NCBI GenBank assembly: GCA_019359695.1 | Contig: JAHHGV010000014.1 | Coordinates: forward strand, 1-64,000 | Reading direction: 5' to 3' | Length of the DNA stretch: 64,000 bases | Source of the DNA: Brasilonema angustatum HA4187-MV1 | GTDB lineage: Bacteria; Cyanobacteriota; Cyanobacteriia; Cyanobacteriales; Nostocaceae | Notes under the pieces: model-generated | What the model was told of the DNA's origin: nothing | Databases searched by the model: none | The model's input: only the letters and a program-made list of their open reading frames with translations | Part shown: piece by piece, positions 1 through 9,020 of the stretch | How positions within the stretch are numbered: position 1 is the first letter of the stretch | Layout of the letters: each line of letters starts with the position of its first letter | Position numbers and translations under genes: made by a program

Positions 1-90
1 ACCAGTGTAATAACGGCTTTTACTGTCATGGTACTTTTTCAGTGTATAAGTGATTGACTCTAAAACTCTTGTTAACTGTGTTTCTTTCAT
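1..90 (-). CDS. N-terminal fragment of an unknown minus-strand protein
   Basis: An open frame of 30 codons starts with ATG (complement of 88-90) and runs off the left edge of the window without a stop. It begins MKETQLTRVLESITY and is polar and probably helical. I do not recognise it. No clear Shine-Dalgarno sequence precedes the ATG, so reality as a gene rests only on the open frame and its plausible composition. Confidence 0.4.
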   Translation of the reverse strand, partial: MKETQLTRVLESITYTLKKYHDSKSRYYTG

Positions 91-432
91 TTATTGTGGG
101 CGTGTAATCGCGCCCTTTGGGCGCTCATATCTTGCACATGTTTGTAGAAAACCGTACAACCTAAAAAGATCCAAGGGTAAGTTAAATAATTTTTCTTAGG
201 TTTTGTCCCTAAATAAAGAACTTTTGATTTAATACTGAGTGACTAAATACCATCAATTTTTCTGGGTGCAAGATTTGAGACTTGCCACTTCTAACTTCCA
301 ACTTTTGATTTCTGTTTCAAAAAGAATTCGTTGGATTCCACAAATACGAAACCCAACGTACAATTGTTCTTAATTGAACAGTGTTAGGATTAAGCTCTAT
401 TTCGGCAACAATCCTAAAACTCTTGCGATATC
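91..432. other. Intergenic stretch with two hairpins, no gene seen
   Basis: No convincing open frame. A GC-rich hairpin lies at 110-124 (arms GCGCCC and GGGCGC, loop TTT). A second inverted repeat (TTAGGATT at 384-391, AATCCTAA at 410-417) lies just past the stop codon of the leftward tldE-type gene and could be a weak terminator, although no strong T-run follows. Confidence 0.6.
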
Positions 433-1773
433 TTAGTCTCCAGTAATTGACAGTTCCTCAACCCAGATTTTGGGACATACACCTCCAGGAGTCAACTCTG
501 GTTCTTTTTCGAGAAAAATAATTGATTTCAGGACTTCGAGAAAATCTCCCGCAACTGTTGCAGACTCAATGCTTGTCTTAACACCTTTGTTGACAAGCCA
601 GCCATCAAATGGTAAAGAAAAGGAACCTTGTAAAGCTTTCACACCTGCATGCAGAGCTTGTAGCTCATCAATAAAAACGACATTTTCTGCTGTTTCCAAA
701 CTCAATTCCTGTTCAGCAGGTGCGGCTGCAAAAACATGATAGAAATTCGGGCTGACACTAACTTTTGCACCAATATTAGCGTTACCTGTCGGCTGAGCGT
801 TCATCCTTTTTGCAGTACCTGCACTGTGGAGAAAGCCTGTTAAGACGCCATTTTCAATCAACGAAACTTTGCGGGTGGGAGTTCCTTCACCATCAAAAGT
901 TTCTGCACCGATGTTTGCTGGATGTAGTGCGTCATCGCACACTGAAAGCAGGGGAACAGCAATTTCCTTTCCTAAATCATCAGGGGTAGATAAGCTTTGC
1001 TTGTCCAAAATACTTTGAGCATTGAACAAGTTAGAAAAAGCACCCAATAAACTCAAGAAAGCATCTGGAGAGAAAACAACTCGATATTTCCCAGTCTTGA
1101 TTTTTTCATAATTCAAGTGACTGATAGTTTTCTCTGCCGTTTCTTTAATGCAACCATTGATATCTAGATGATCTAAACCTTTGCTAATTCTAAAAGCGCC
1201 ACCACTGCGAGGTTTCTTTCCATCTTCCTCAGTTTTGCTATAAAGAAAAATCGACGATGTTGAGCCAGATTCAGTTCTCATCGCACCATCGCTATTGAGA
1301 TAAAATCTGTCAAAATCTCTTTGCGACAAACTGTTATAAGGAACTCCTTTGATAGCAGAATGAGCAGCGAGGACTTCTTTTTCAGCAGCTAACAAACTTT
1401 CTATCAGATCAGAAACAGGTGCTTGAGTTGCTTTGTCGTGTGATGAATTATCCAGGGGAACCGTAGACTCTGGGCTAAAATCAGGGACGTTTTCTTTGAC
1501 ACCAAAAAAACTTGCTTCGTAAGCTGTTTTTAAAGCTAATTCAAGTCCTTTGGCGTCTACATCGGTTGTGCTTGTGACACCCATTGTGTTGTCTTCATTC
1601 CAAACACGAACGATGACACCAGAAAGATTAGAAGCTTTTACTTGCTTCGGCTCACCTTGATCCACTTGCACACTCGTTCCATCTGCTGTTGAGCCATAGA
1701 TATCGAATTTTTTGATGCCAAGTTTACTAGCAGTTTCCTTGGCGTCAGTTGCAATTTCATTGATATTTGGCAT
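433..1773 (-). CDS. tldE: TldE/PmbA-type subunit of the TldD/TldE metalloprotease
   Basis: 446 residues, typical of the PmbA/TldE family, starting MPNINEIATDAKETASKLG. In characterised bacteria this subunit pairs with TldD to form a cytoplasmic metalloprotease that degrades or matures peptides such as antitoxins and modified peptide precursors. It has no HExxxH motif, as expected for the non-catalytic partner; the metal site is in the TldD gene upstream (1928-3400). Both genes face left, so TldD is transcribed first and they may form one unit. However, 154 bp of hairpin-rich repeat DNA separates them. The family assignment is firm; the physiological substrate here is unknown. Confidence 0.9.
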   Translation of the reverse strand: MPNINEIATDAKETASKLGIKKFDIYGSTADGTSVQVDQGEPKQVKASNLSGVIVRVWNEDNTMGVTSTTDVDAKGLELALKTAYEASFFGVKENVPDFSPESTVPLDNSSHDKATQAPVSDLIESLLAAEKEVLAAHSAIKGVPYNSLSQRDFDRFYLNSDGAMRTESGSTSSIFLYSKTEEDGKKPRSGGAFRISKGLDHLDINGCIKETAEKTISHLNYEKIKTGKYRVVFSPDAFLSLLGAFSNLFNAQSILDKQSLSTPDDLGKEIAVPLLSVCDDALHPANIGAETFDGEGTPTRKVSLIENGVLTGFLHSAGTAKRMNAQPTGNANIGAKVSVSPNFYHVFAAAPAEQELSLETAENVVFIDELQALHAGVKALQGSFSLPFDGWLVNKGVKTSIESATVAGDFLEVLKSIIFLEKEPELTPGGVCPKIWVEELSITGD

Positions 1774-1797
1774 AGTTCGTCAATTTTATATTTGCGT

Positions 1798-1914
1798 GTT
1801 TTCTCGCTCCCAGGTTCTACCTGGGAGTGTATTACAGGAGGCTCTGCCTCCTATTATCATGTGGCAGAGCCACATAAAAGGCATTCCTAGCCAGAGGCTA
1901 GGAACGAGTTAAGA
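1798..1914. repeat. Cluster of four hairpins between tldD and tldE
   Basis: Four back-to-back inverted repeats: about 1807-1827 (CTCCCAGG / CCTGGGAG), 1836-1852 (AGGAGGC / GCCTCCT), 1861-1873 (GTGGC / GCCAC) and 1884-1904 (TTCCTAGCC / GGCTAGGAA). No coding potential. It looks like a dispersed palindromic repeat of the kind frequent in filamentous cyanobacteria. In the leftward transcript it would form consecutive stem-loops between tldD and tldE. Confidence 0.75.
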
Positions 1915-1927
1915 GGCTGCGAACGAG

Positions 1928-3400
1928 TTAGCGTCCACCTACGGTAATCGAATCAACCTTGATGTGTGGTTGTCCTACTGTTGTGTAAATACTGCCACTA
2001 ACAGAACCACAAAAACCAGGTGCAAGGGATAAATCTTGAGAACACATGGAAATTTTATTCATAATTTCCTTCGCTTCACCAATCAAGATAGCTCCTTTGA
2101 GTGGCTTGGTGATTTTACCATTTTCAATCAAATAAGCTTCATCTACACCAAAGTTAAATTGCCCTGTAGCACCAACGCTACCACCGCCCATCTTCTTACA
2201 ATAGATACCTTTATCTATAGAGGCAAATAAATCATCAGTGCTATATTCGCCAGGAGCAATGTAGGTGTTACGCATGCGGCTAGCAGCAGCATAACCAAAA
2301 CTCTGGCGGCGTCCACTACCTGTTCTGGGGTGTCCAGTGCGTACTGAACCTGTTCTATCTGCTAAAAAGTTCTTTAAAACGCCTTTTTCAATTAATAGCG
2401 TTCTTTGAACTGGCATACCTTCGTCGTCCATATCAATTGTGCCGAAGGCGTTTTCGGTTCGTCCTTCATCCCAAGCTGTCAAGGCTTCGTGAGCAATTTT
2501 TTCGCCTTTCTTGTCAGCAAAGGGAGTGGTGTTGCGTTCAATTTGAGTGGTTTCCAACAGGTGTCCGCAGGCTTCGTGGAAGATAACCCCACCGAAGTGA
2601 TTTGCCATGATGATGGGGTAAGTGCCTGATTCTACATAATCAGCGTAGAGCATTTTGCCTGCTGATTCTGCGATTTGCTCTGCCGCTTGTTTATGATCCC
2701 AAGCTTTCAGGAAATTGGGATCACTAGTGTTACCACCACGTTCGGCGAGGGAAGCGCGATTAGCACCATCAGCACATAACAGCATAAGTGCGACCGACTG
2801 AGTCAGGCGAATATCGCGAGCAAAGGTACCATCACTAGCGGCGACTAGCACTTCTTGCCAATCACGGAAATAGGTGGCGCGGCGCGATTGTACATGACTT
2901 GCTTTTTGCTGTAGTTGGGTAGTACTTTCAAGGAGAACATCTCCCATATCCCGCATGGAAGTGCACAGAGGTAGCCAGCCATCTTTCCCTCTTTTTGTAG
3001 CATAATCTCGTAGCAGTTCCAGATTGATTTCTGGGATGAAAGCATTAGGAGCAGGAAGTTGCAATCCTAGAATAGAAAGACCTTTTTCCAAAGCTGCTTT
3101 CAAACCAGAAAAGGAAAGGTCGTTCGTGCTAACGTAGCAGTCAGCTTTGCCACGAAATACTCTGACTCCTGCACCTGTAGAAAGACGCGGTGTAATGCTG
3201 GTGATGGCGTCTTCCTCTGCTAAGCAGCTAATATAGTTGACACGTTCTAAAAAGAATTCAATAAAATCAGCACCAGCAGCACGTCCCAGTCCCAAAAGCG
3301 TAGACAAGGGAGCTTCCCAAGATTCATCAAATCGCTCTGGTGTGGAGGAGTATTGTAAAGTGGGGAGTTGTTTGGACAGAAGTAGAGTACTTGTAAGCAT
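1928..3400 (-). CDS. tldD: TldD, catalytic subunit of the TldD/TldE metalloprotease
   Basis: 490 residues from the ATG at 3400; a TTG four codons upstream is less likely because the ATG gives the N-terminus expected for cyanobacterial homologues. The zinc-site motif HEACGH is at residues 275-280, inside the conserved [14 protein letters not shown] block, so this is the catalytic partner of the TldE-type protein encoded downstream. The C-terminal glycine-rich segment ([17 protein letters not shown]) is also typical. Known roles of the complex are proteolysis of unfolded peptides and leader removal from modified peptides. No peptide-precursor gene was seen next to it, so a general role is more likely. 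Confidence 0.93.
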   Translation of the reverse strand: MLTSTLLLSKQLPTLQYSSTPERFDESWEAPLSTLLGLGRAAGADFIEFFLERVNYISCLAEEDAITSITPRLSTGAGVRVFRGKADCYVSTNDLSFSGLKAALEKGLSILGLQLPAPNAFIPEINLELLRDYATKRGKDGWLPLCTSMRDMGDVLLESTTQLQQKASHVQSRRATYFRDWQEVLVAASDGTFARDIRLTQSVALMLLCADGANRASLAERGGNTSDPNFLKAWDHKQAAEQIAESAGKMLYADYVESGTYPIIMANHFGGVIFHEACGHLLETTQIERNTTPFADKKGEKIAHEALTAWDEGRTENAFGTIDMDDEGMPVQRTLLIEKGVLKNFLADRTGSVRTGHPRTGSGRRQSFGYAAASRMRNTYIAPGEYSTDDLFASIDKGIYCKKMGGGSVGATGQFNFGVDEAYLIENGKITKPLKGAILIGEAKEIMNKISMCSQDLSLAPGFCGSVSGSIYTTVGQPHIKVDSITVGGR

Positions 3401-3758
3401 CAGTAGCCTCAAAAAGCTGGCGTTACCAGAGAATTAACTGAACAGTCCTTTGTGTGTTCAGTCTAACAAATCAATGGAAGCCGCAGTCGGGATCAAGGTG
3501 GTAGAGGTTTCCCCACCTTGAAAACGAGTAATACTTACTCTTTCACTCAGCCGCGTGCTTGGCGACTTGGCGGTTCGTTTAATAAATATTAAACGCATCT
3601 GCATGGATAATTAGTCTAGTTCCCGGTGCGAAACTCAGAAGGCTGATTCTATCAAGCATAAAAACCAAGGTTTTGGTTCCTGGAAACATCTTAAATTCGT
3701 ACCCTTATTTTTTGGAAATTTAGTTTTGCACCGGGAACTAGTCTAACAACAAAATAAC
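3401..3758. other. Intergenic region containing a 120-bp MITE-like element
   Basis: No gene seen. It contains the inverted-repeat element described separately at 3619-3738. The rest is unremarkable and serves as the upstream region of tldD and the downstream region of the leftward aldo/keto reductase gene. Confidence 0.6.
3619..3738. mobile_element. MITE-like element with 7-bp flanking repeats
   Basis: Inverted ends GTTCCCGGTGC (3619-3629) and GCACCGGGAAC (3728-3738) match perfectly and continue inward with one mismatch (GAAACT / AGTTTT). The 7-mer TAGTCTA flanks both sides (3612-3618 and 3739-3745), as expected for a target duplication. The 120-bp interior has no open frame. It is most simply a miniature inverted-repeat element moved by a transposase encoded elsewhere. 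Confidence 0.65.
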
Positions 3759-4778
3759 TCAGCGCCGATATTCGTCGCCGCAGTCACCAATCAACTGATA
3801 CAAATCCCGTGATTTGCTAGATACAGCATTTATTTGATTAAAATCCTCTGCATCCAGTGTGAAGTTAAAAACTTTGGCATTGTCTTCTATATGTTCAGAT
3901 GTACCAAGCCTTGCACCCACAATCACACCTGCAACAGTTGGCTGATCCAAAATATAACGCACTGCCACATTGGAGATACTGACATTGTATTTGTCAGCTA
4001 TTTCTTTCAGGGTAGAAAGTAATTCTTGAAAAAGTCTCCAACCACCCCAACTATCTATCATATTTTTGTATTTTCTCAAGCTGGCAGTGGTTAAGTCAAA
4101 CCCTCGCGGTTCCGGTTTATTCAAGTACTTTTCAGATACCAAACCACCGCAGACTGTGCCATATGTGAAAAGTTTTATGTCGTGCTGTTGACAAAACGGA
4201 ATCATATTCACTTCTGGACGGCGGTCAACAAGAGAAAATTGCACTTGGTTGGAAACTATTTTGATGCCAGCTTCTGTAATAATTTGCAAATGTTCCGTAT
4301 CAAAATTAGTCAAAGCTAAATGCTTAATTTTTCCCTCTTTTTGCAGTTCTGCCATATACTTGAGGGCTTCTAGGTAATTTTTATCCCGGTATTCCCACCA
4401 GTGAAATTGCATCAAATCTAAAGATTCAACGCCCATCCTTCTTAAAGAGATATTGATGTTTTCTTCCACCAATTCTCTGGTCATCTTGGTAGGACGAGGT
4501 ACCCATTTCGTAAAGGCTTGAATATTGGATAAAGCTTCTTTACCACGAGTTGCAATCAGTTGACGGCGAAACTCACCAAGAAAATCTTCTGCAGGCCCAT
4601 AATGGTCTGCTAAATCCCATGTTGTAAAGCCTGCATCCACATATTTGAACATACTTTGAATAGCGGCTTTTGGATCAATGCGTCCATGCGCACCAGAGAC
4701 TTGCCACATTCCATTTAAAACCCGACAAATGTTTAAATCAGGTGTAAATTGTAGACGGCTTGAGGTGGGTAGGTTCAT
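3759..4778 (-). CDS. Aldo/keto reductase family oxidoreductase
   Basis: 339 residues from the ATG at 4778; a GTG one codon upstream is the alternative start. The family's catalytic tetrad is visible: Asp55 and Tyr60 (TTWDLADHYG), Lys91 (AFTKWVP) and His126 (MQFHWW). The C-terminal part has a typical NADPH-binding segment (GVIVGARLGTSEHIEDN). Such enzymes reduce aldehydes or ketones, or oxidise alcohols, with NADP(H) in the cytoplasm. The substrate cannot be inferred. It stands alone, with a MITE-like element downstream and tandem-repeat DNA upstream. Confidence 0.88.
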   Translation of the reverse strand: MNLPTSSRLQFTPDLNICRVLNGMWQVSGAHGRIDPKAAIQSMFKYVDAGFTTWDLADHYGPAEDFLGEFRRQLIATRGKEALSNIQAFTKWVPRPTKMTRELVEENINISLRRMGVESLDLMQFHWWEYRDKNYLEALKYMAELQKEGKIKHLALTNFDTEHLQIITEAGIKIVSNQVQFSLVDRRPEVNMIPFCQQHDIKLFTYGTVCGGLVSEKYLNKPEPRGFDLTTASLRKYKNMIDSWGGWRLFQELLSTLKEIADKYNVSISNVAVRYILDQPTVAGVIVGARLGTSEHIEDNAKVFNFTLDAEDFNQINAVSSKSRDLYQLIGDCGDEYRR

Positions 4779-4927
4779 CACAAATTACGGCAGAATTCCT
4801 TTCATACATTAAGCATGGCAGGGAAAGGTGCCGTCCTCCAACTATTGAACGACAATTGAACAACAAAAATTTTAGGTGTTGCTTGAGAGCCTTAAACTCG
4901 TGCGGCTTCGCAGCCAGCAAAATATGA

Positions 4928-5034
4928 AAGAAACACCTTTTTCCCTTACACCCCTACAACGCGCTTGTGCTTCAAGTCGGGAAACTCTAGCCGAGCACTG
5001 GCTCCCCTTACACCCCTACACCCCTGTGTTTCTT
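4928..5034. repeat. 8-bp tandem repeat element with inverted ends
   Basis: The element is bounded by AAGAAACACC (from about 4928) and GTGTTTCTT (5026-5034). Inside it holds CCCTTACACCCCTACA near 4943-4958 and a run of the 8-mer unit CCCCTACA at about 5004-5025. A longer, related arrangement occurs at about 48014-48371. It lies downstream of the cytochrome P450 gene and has no coding capacity. Confidence 0.65.
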
Positions 5035-5069
5035 GAGAGTATAATCGATAGCTGAGTGCCCTGGCTGTT

Positions 5070-6551
5070 TCATGCTGGCAAATGCACCATCTCGCGTACA
5101 TTTCCCCGCACACCGCCCACGCCCTCAGCAAATTGGCGATCTTGGTTGTGAAGTATCATCGGCATCCCGTGCTTGGGAGTCATGACAATAAAACCACTGC
5201 GTTCAACAGGTTGTTGGGAAAGGTATTGCAGGCGGTATTTTTGTAGGAGCATTGCCAGTACAATCTTAATTTCCAACATCGCAAAGCCAGCTCCGATACA
5301 GATGCGTGATCCAGCACTAAAAGGGTTGTATTCAAACATTGTGGGTTCAAATCCTTCCCAGCGCTTAGGGTGAAATCTCTCTGGTTCTGGATAAACTTCG
5401 GGCATATGATGAGTTTGATAAATGTTGACTAAAACCTCGGTTCCGCTTGGCAAGGTGTAACTTCCAAGTTCAGTCGGTTGCGAGGTAACGCGCCCGTTCC
5501 AAGGTACAGGAGTCAACACCCGCATACTTTCTTTAAGGACTCGTTCCAACAACGGTAACTGCTGCAACTGCTCGACGGTTGGTGCTTCCCCATGTAAGAC
5601 GCTTTGCAGTTCATCAAGCAAGTCGGCAGTTACCTCTGGATGCTGTGAAAGCAGAAATAATGTCCATGTGAGGGCATTGGCACTGGTTTCATGCCCTGCT
5701 GCAAATATTGCACCTACGTGTCCCAGCAGTTCGTCTTCAGTTAGCGATACGCCACTCTCGGCATCCCGTGCTTGGATTAACATTGAGAGTACGTCCCCAT
5801 CATTAGTGCCACTTGCTCGTTTACGCTGAATGAGAACGCGCATTTCGTTATCCAGTTGCGCCATTAAATTGAGTAAGTGATGGTAGGGTAGCCCTGGTAA
5901 GTCAAAAGGCAATAGGGAGACTCCAACACTACCCTCTAGAGTGAAAGCTTGTTGTAAGGTTTTGGCGGTTTTACCCCCCTCCTCACCAATATCACAGCCG
6001 AACAGGGTTTTCGTGGCTATGCGCAGGCTGAGGAGTCGCATTACATCAGCGATGTCGGTTGGTTTGCCAATTGGCAATTGCTCCAGTAGCGATCGCGTTA
6101 TAACAACAATATCGTCGCCGTATGAATTGATTCGCTGTTTATGAAAGGCAGGCATCAAAAGCTGGCGGTGCTGGCGGTGAGTGAGACTGTTGACACCAAA
6201 TAGCCCCGCAGCAAAGTGCTTTAGCGGTTCTGTGCGCGTTGAATCATTCCGCTTGCTGTACAACCTCCCGGACAAGGGATACTTGTAGTAAATCTCGTGC
6301 TGGCTGGTTACTTGACGGACATATTCCGGACCGTATGTCAACACTGTGCCAGGACAGTTGGGGAGCGGCGAGTAGAAATTAGTGCCCCCGCCAGCTGTCA
6401 GGGAAACCACTGAACCATAAGTTTGAAACAGAGAACGCGATACTCCTATCGAGTCTCTGGCAAAGCGCAAGACCATAGCAGGGCGTCCTAGAATTGGTAA
6501 AGGGCGAGGTCCAGGTACGCTCCATCTTGGTTGAGCGGTGATTGTTGTCAT
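5070..6551 (-). CDS. Cytochrome P450
   Basis: 493 residues with all P450 hallmarks in order: proline-rich start (PGPRPLPILG, about 13-22), I-helix oxygen-binding motif AGHET (285-289), K-helix ESMR (341-344, ExxR), the PERF segment (389-393), and the heme loop FSAGSRICIG with ligand Cys418. It inserts one oxygen atom into an organic substrate using electrons from a redox partner. No reductase is fused; the [2Fe-2S] ferredoxin at 11.4 kb is a possible but unproven donor. No transmembrane anchor is apparent, so it may be soluble or peripherally bound. The substrate is unknown; fatty-acid or terpenoid chemistry would be typical but is only a guess. Confidence 0.95.
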   Translation of the reverse strand: MTTITAQPRWSVPGPRPLPILGRPAMVLRFARDSIGVSRSLFQTYGSVVSLTAGGGTNFYSPLPNCPGTVLTYGPEYVRQVTSQHEIYYKYPLSGRLYSKRNDSTRTEPLKHFAAGLFGVNSLTHRQHRQLLMPAFHKQRINSYGDDIVVITRSLLEQLPIGKPTDIADVMRLLSLRIATKTLFGCDIGEEGGKTAKTLQQAFTLEGSVGVSLLPFDLPGLPYHHLLNLMAQLDNEMRVLIQRKRASGTNDGDVLSMLIQARDAESGVSLTEDELLGHVGAIFAAGHETSANALTWTLFLLSQHPEVTADLLDELQSVLHGEAPTVEQLQQLPLLERVLKESMRVLTPVPWNGRVTSQPTELGSYTLPSGTEVLVNIYQTHHMPEVYPEPERFHPKRWEGFEPTMFEYNPFSAGSRICIGAGFAMLEIKIVLAMLLQKYRLQYLSQQPVERSGFIVMTPKHGMPMILHNQDRQFAEGVGGVRGNVREMVHLPA

Positions 6552-6593
6552 CGTTTATAGAACAGTTCCTAGTTTGATGGACAAATATTCTAA

Positions 6594-6941
6594 CTAACGC
6601 CAGCCTTTTTCAGCTTGCTCTAACACATAAGCGGATAAATCTTGTATTTCTTGTTTGCTAAGGCGATCTTCGTAGGCTGGCATATTATTTTTGCCATTAG
6701 TAACAATCGAGGAAATTGCTTCAATGGAATCCATATGATATTTTTTTAGTGCTTTTAATTTTAAATTCTTGCCTCGTCTAACAATGTTGCTACCGTTAAT
6801 ATGACAACCAGCACATTGAACACTAAATATTTTTTCGGCGTTCACTGTATCTGTAGCTAATGCTGTAGGAATGAAGTTCAGATTTAAGACAATGAATGTC
6901 AGTAAGATAATGATGATTAGCTTTTTCAATTTGATACTCAT
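6594..6941 (-). CDS. petJ: Cytochrome c6-like protein
   Basis: 115 residues with a signal peptide (about 1-29, ending near PTALA), then a single heme c site CAGCH (Cys43, Cys46, His47) and a methionine ligand in NNMPAY (Met87). The block DSIEAISSIVTNGKN and the ending AYVLEQAEKGW are characteristic of cytochrome c6. In the thylakoid lumen it carries electrons from cytochrome b6f to photosystem I or to terminal oxidases, replacing plastocyanin. Nostocales often have several copies, so this could be a paralogue with a different redox role. It lies 42 bp upstream of the P450 gene on the same strand. Confidence 0.88.
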   Translation of the reverse strand: MSIKLKKLIIIILLTFIVLNLNFIPTALATDTVNAEKIFSVQCAGCHINGSNIVRRGKNLKLKALKKYHMDSIEAISSIVTNGKNNMPAYEDRLSKQEIQDLSAYVLEQAEKGWR

Positions 6942-6994
6942 TTCAATATCACAGAAAGTTGGATTCTTGGGTTAACAATTTCTATTTTCAAACC

Positions 6995-7070
6995 AGTTCT
7001 AGCGATCGCCCGTCCCTTGCGCGTGTCCGTAAGGACTCAGGGCAGACGCAATCATGCGTATCGCCAAACA
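6995..7070. repeat. Dispersed repeat with GTGTCCGTAAGGACT core
   Basis: The segment carries GCGCGTGTCCGTAAGGACT followed by an AGGGC tail. A near copy lies at about 8725-8755. The core GTCCGTAAGGAC is itself an inverted repeat. It lies in the 235-bp gap between the divergent petJ-like and hydrolase genes, and its role is unknown. Confidence 0.6.
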
Positions 7071-7176
7071 ATTGATTTCTACAAGCTACATAGCTAAATC
7101 TCCTTTGCTGGGTAGAATTTTGATGGTGTATCTGTTGATTATCATCCTATAGAGTGTCAGGAAAATCACGACTTAG

Positions 7177-8646
7177 ATGAATCGCAATGCTGTATTATTG
7201 GCTGTCGCCGCACTATTGTTGATTGCCTTTTCTTGGTGGGGTGTCACTACAGCGCAAACTGGGTTACTGGTGCGTCACCTTAACCGTGAAGGAGTGCCTA
7301 TACTATACGTTGCACCACGTAACGCCGAGAAGATACCAGGTGTCCTTGTCGCCCACGGTTATGCAGGTTCTAAGCAGTTGATGTTGGGTTACGCCCACGT
7401 TTTAGCACACGCAGGTTACGCCGTGATGCTGTGGGATTTTAACAGTCATGGGGCTAACGCCAAACCACTGGAACGTGGTTCACTTCAGCAAAATCTAGAC
7501 GTTGCTTATGCAGCAATCTTGGAACAGCCAGAGGTTGATTCGTCGCGTTTAGCAATGCTCGGTCATTCTATGGGGAGTGGTGCAGTCATGTCAGCCGGTA
7601 TTGAGAATGTAAACCGTTTTGCTGCTACTGTTGCCGTTTCGCCTACGGGTGCGGCGGTAACGCCCAAAGCGCCGCATAATCTCCAGTTGCAAGCAGGTTC
7701 TTGGGAAGGAGGTTTTGTTGGGAATGCACAGCGGTTATTGAAGGCGGCGGGAGGAGAAAATGAAAATTTGGCTGCTGGCAGAGGACGCCAACTTGTCGTC
7801 ATTCCCAACGCTGAACACATCACAATTTTGTTTCGCAATGCTAGCCACCAAGCTGCCAAAAACTGGCTTGATGCCACTTTTGGAGTGCAACGTACTAGTC
7901 ACTACGTTGATCGTCGGATGATTTGGTATTTCTTGCACTTGTTAGCGTGGCTGACTTTACTTGGCGCAGTTGCTTCTATCAAAGAGGACACGGGCAAATT
8001 CTCCACATCTTCTAAAACGTCACTACGTTTTTTCTCTGGTTTGAGAAGTTGGATAGGTTTACTAATAGCACCGTTTGTAGCAAGTGGTGTACTAGTGTTA
8101 CTGAGTCGTAGCGGTGATATTAACAGTTTGGGTGGCTTGCTGGTAGGCGGTGCAGTAAGTATTTGGTTCGGCGTTGCGGGTTTGGTTTGGTTGGCTGTCA
8201 TGTTTCGCTTACCACGTCCTACACTACGAACTGTTGGTTTAGGCATAGCACTATTTATAGTCTTGTGGATTGCCTTTGGTGCAATGGCACAGGTGGTGTG
8301 GCTACAGTGGTGGCTTATTCAGGCGCGTTTAAAGTTATTTCCCCTGATGTCACTGGCTTGTTTTCCTTGGTTTTTGGCATCTGGAGTCGCACAACAAGAC
8401 GTTGGAGTTGGAAAACGAATTTTGTGGTGGCTAGGGCAAAGTGTGATTTTGATAGGGGGCTTTATTTTGGTGCTTTACTTATTGCCTGAACTTAGTTTTA
8501 TTTTTCTTTTGCTACCATTGTTTCCTTTGATTATAGGGATTTTTTCCTATGCTTGCAGCTTGTATAAAGAAATTTGGAGTTATGCCCTTGGCAGTGCGTT
8601 ATTGTTTGGCTGGATACTAGCTGCTGCCTTTCCTTTAGCTAGCTAG
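7177..8646 (+). CDS. Membrane-anchored alpha/beta hydrolase
   Basis: 489 residues in two halves. After an N-terminal membrane segment (about 5-25) comes an alpha/beta-hydrolase domain (about 35-235) with oxyanion region VAHGYAG (58-64), nucleophile elbow GHSMG (Ser131) and candidate catalytic His214 (NAEHI). Residues from about 245 to the end are a series of hydrophobic helices, perhaps seven or eight. This pattern suggests an integral-membrane esterase or peptidase-like hydrolase with the hydrolase domain outside the membrane core. Substrate unknown. Start chosen at the first ATG. The gene is transcribed alone, divergent from petJ. Confidence 0.85.
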   Translation: MNRNAVLLAVAALLLIAFSWWGVTTAQTGLLVRHLNREGVPILYVAPRNAEKIPGVLVAHGYAGSKQLMLGYAHVLAHAGYAVMLWDFNSHGANAKPLERGSLQQNLDVAYAAILEQPEVDSSRLAMLGHSMGSGAVMSAGIENVNRFAATVAVSPTGAAVTPKAPHNLQLQAGSWEGGFVGNAQRLLKAAGGENENLAAGRGRQLVVIPNAEHITILFRNASHQAAKNWLDATFGVQRTSHYVDRRMIWYFLHLLAWLTLLGAVASIKEDTGKFSTSSKTSLRFFSGLRSWIGLLIAPFVASGVLVLLSRSGDINSLGGLLVGGAVSIWFGVAGLVWLAVMFRLPRPTLRTVGLGIALFIVLWIAFGAMAQVVWLQWWLIQARLKLFPLMSLACFPWFLASGVAQQDVGVGKRILWWLGQSVILIGGFILVLYLLPELSFIFLLLPLFPLIIGIFSYACSLYKEIWSYALGSALLFGWILAAAFPLAS

Positions 8647-9020
8647 GAAAGCAGGATGGATAACAATTCAAAATCACCGATAGCGTTTGCGCAGCGTCCC
8701 TAAGAGGGACTAGCGTGCCCGTTCGCGCAGCGTGTCCGTAAGGACTTAGGGCATAGATTGGATCGGAGGAAACCTCCCTCCGGGTTCGCCAGTCCCCCAA
8801 TCTCCTGCACCAGACGCTACGCTAACGTGACGGAAACCGCCAAGACGGGGGCTGGACTCACCGCTCCAACTTCTCTCAAAATTCAAAGTTCAAAGGAAGG
8901 CTAGCCCCTAAGGGGGCGCTACGCAAACGCCCCGCTGCGCTAACAAAATTAAAGACAGTTTGAGTTAAACCCCAACTCAAACTGATACTACGTGTAGACG
9001 TAGGGGTCTTAAACCCTTTA
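8647..9020. repeat. Repeat-rich intergenic region ending in two perfect hairpins
   Basis: The left part (about 8680-8935) is GC-rich dispersed repeat sequence, including a GTGTCCGTAAGGACT copy. The right part holds two perfect stem-loops directly upstream of the next gene: 8956-8984 (11-bp stem CAGTTTGAGTT, 7-nt loop) and 8988-9003 (CTACGT / ACGTAG, loop GTAG). The first could end upstream transcription but lacks a T-run. No open frame is supported. Confidence 0.7.

Noticed and set aside
1928-3400. TldD/TldE as part of a modified-peptide cluster
   Set aside because: No precursor peptide, cyclodehydratase or radical SAM gene lies in the flanking sequence.
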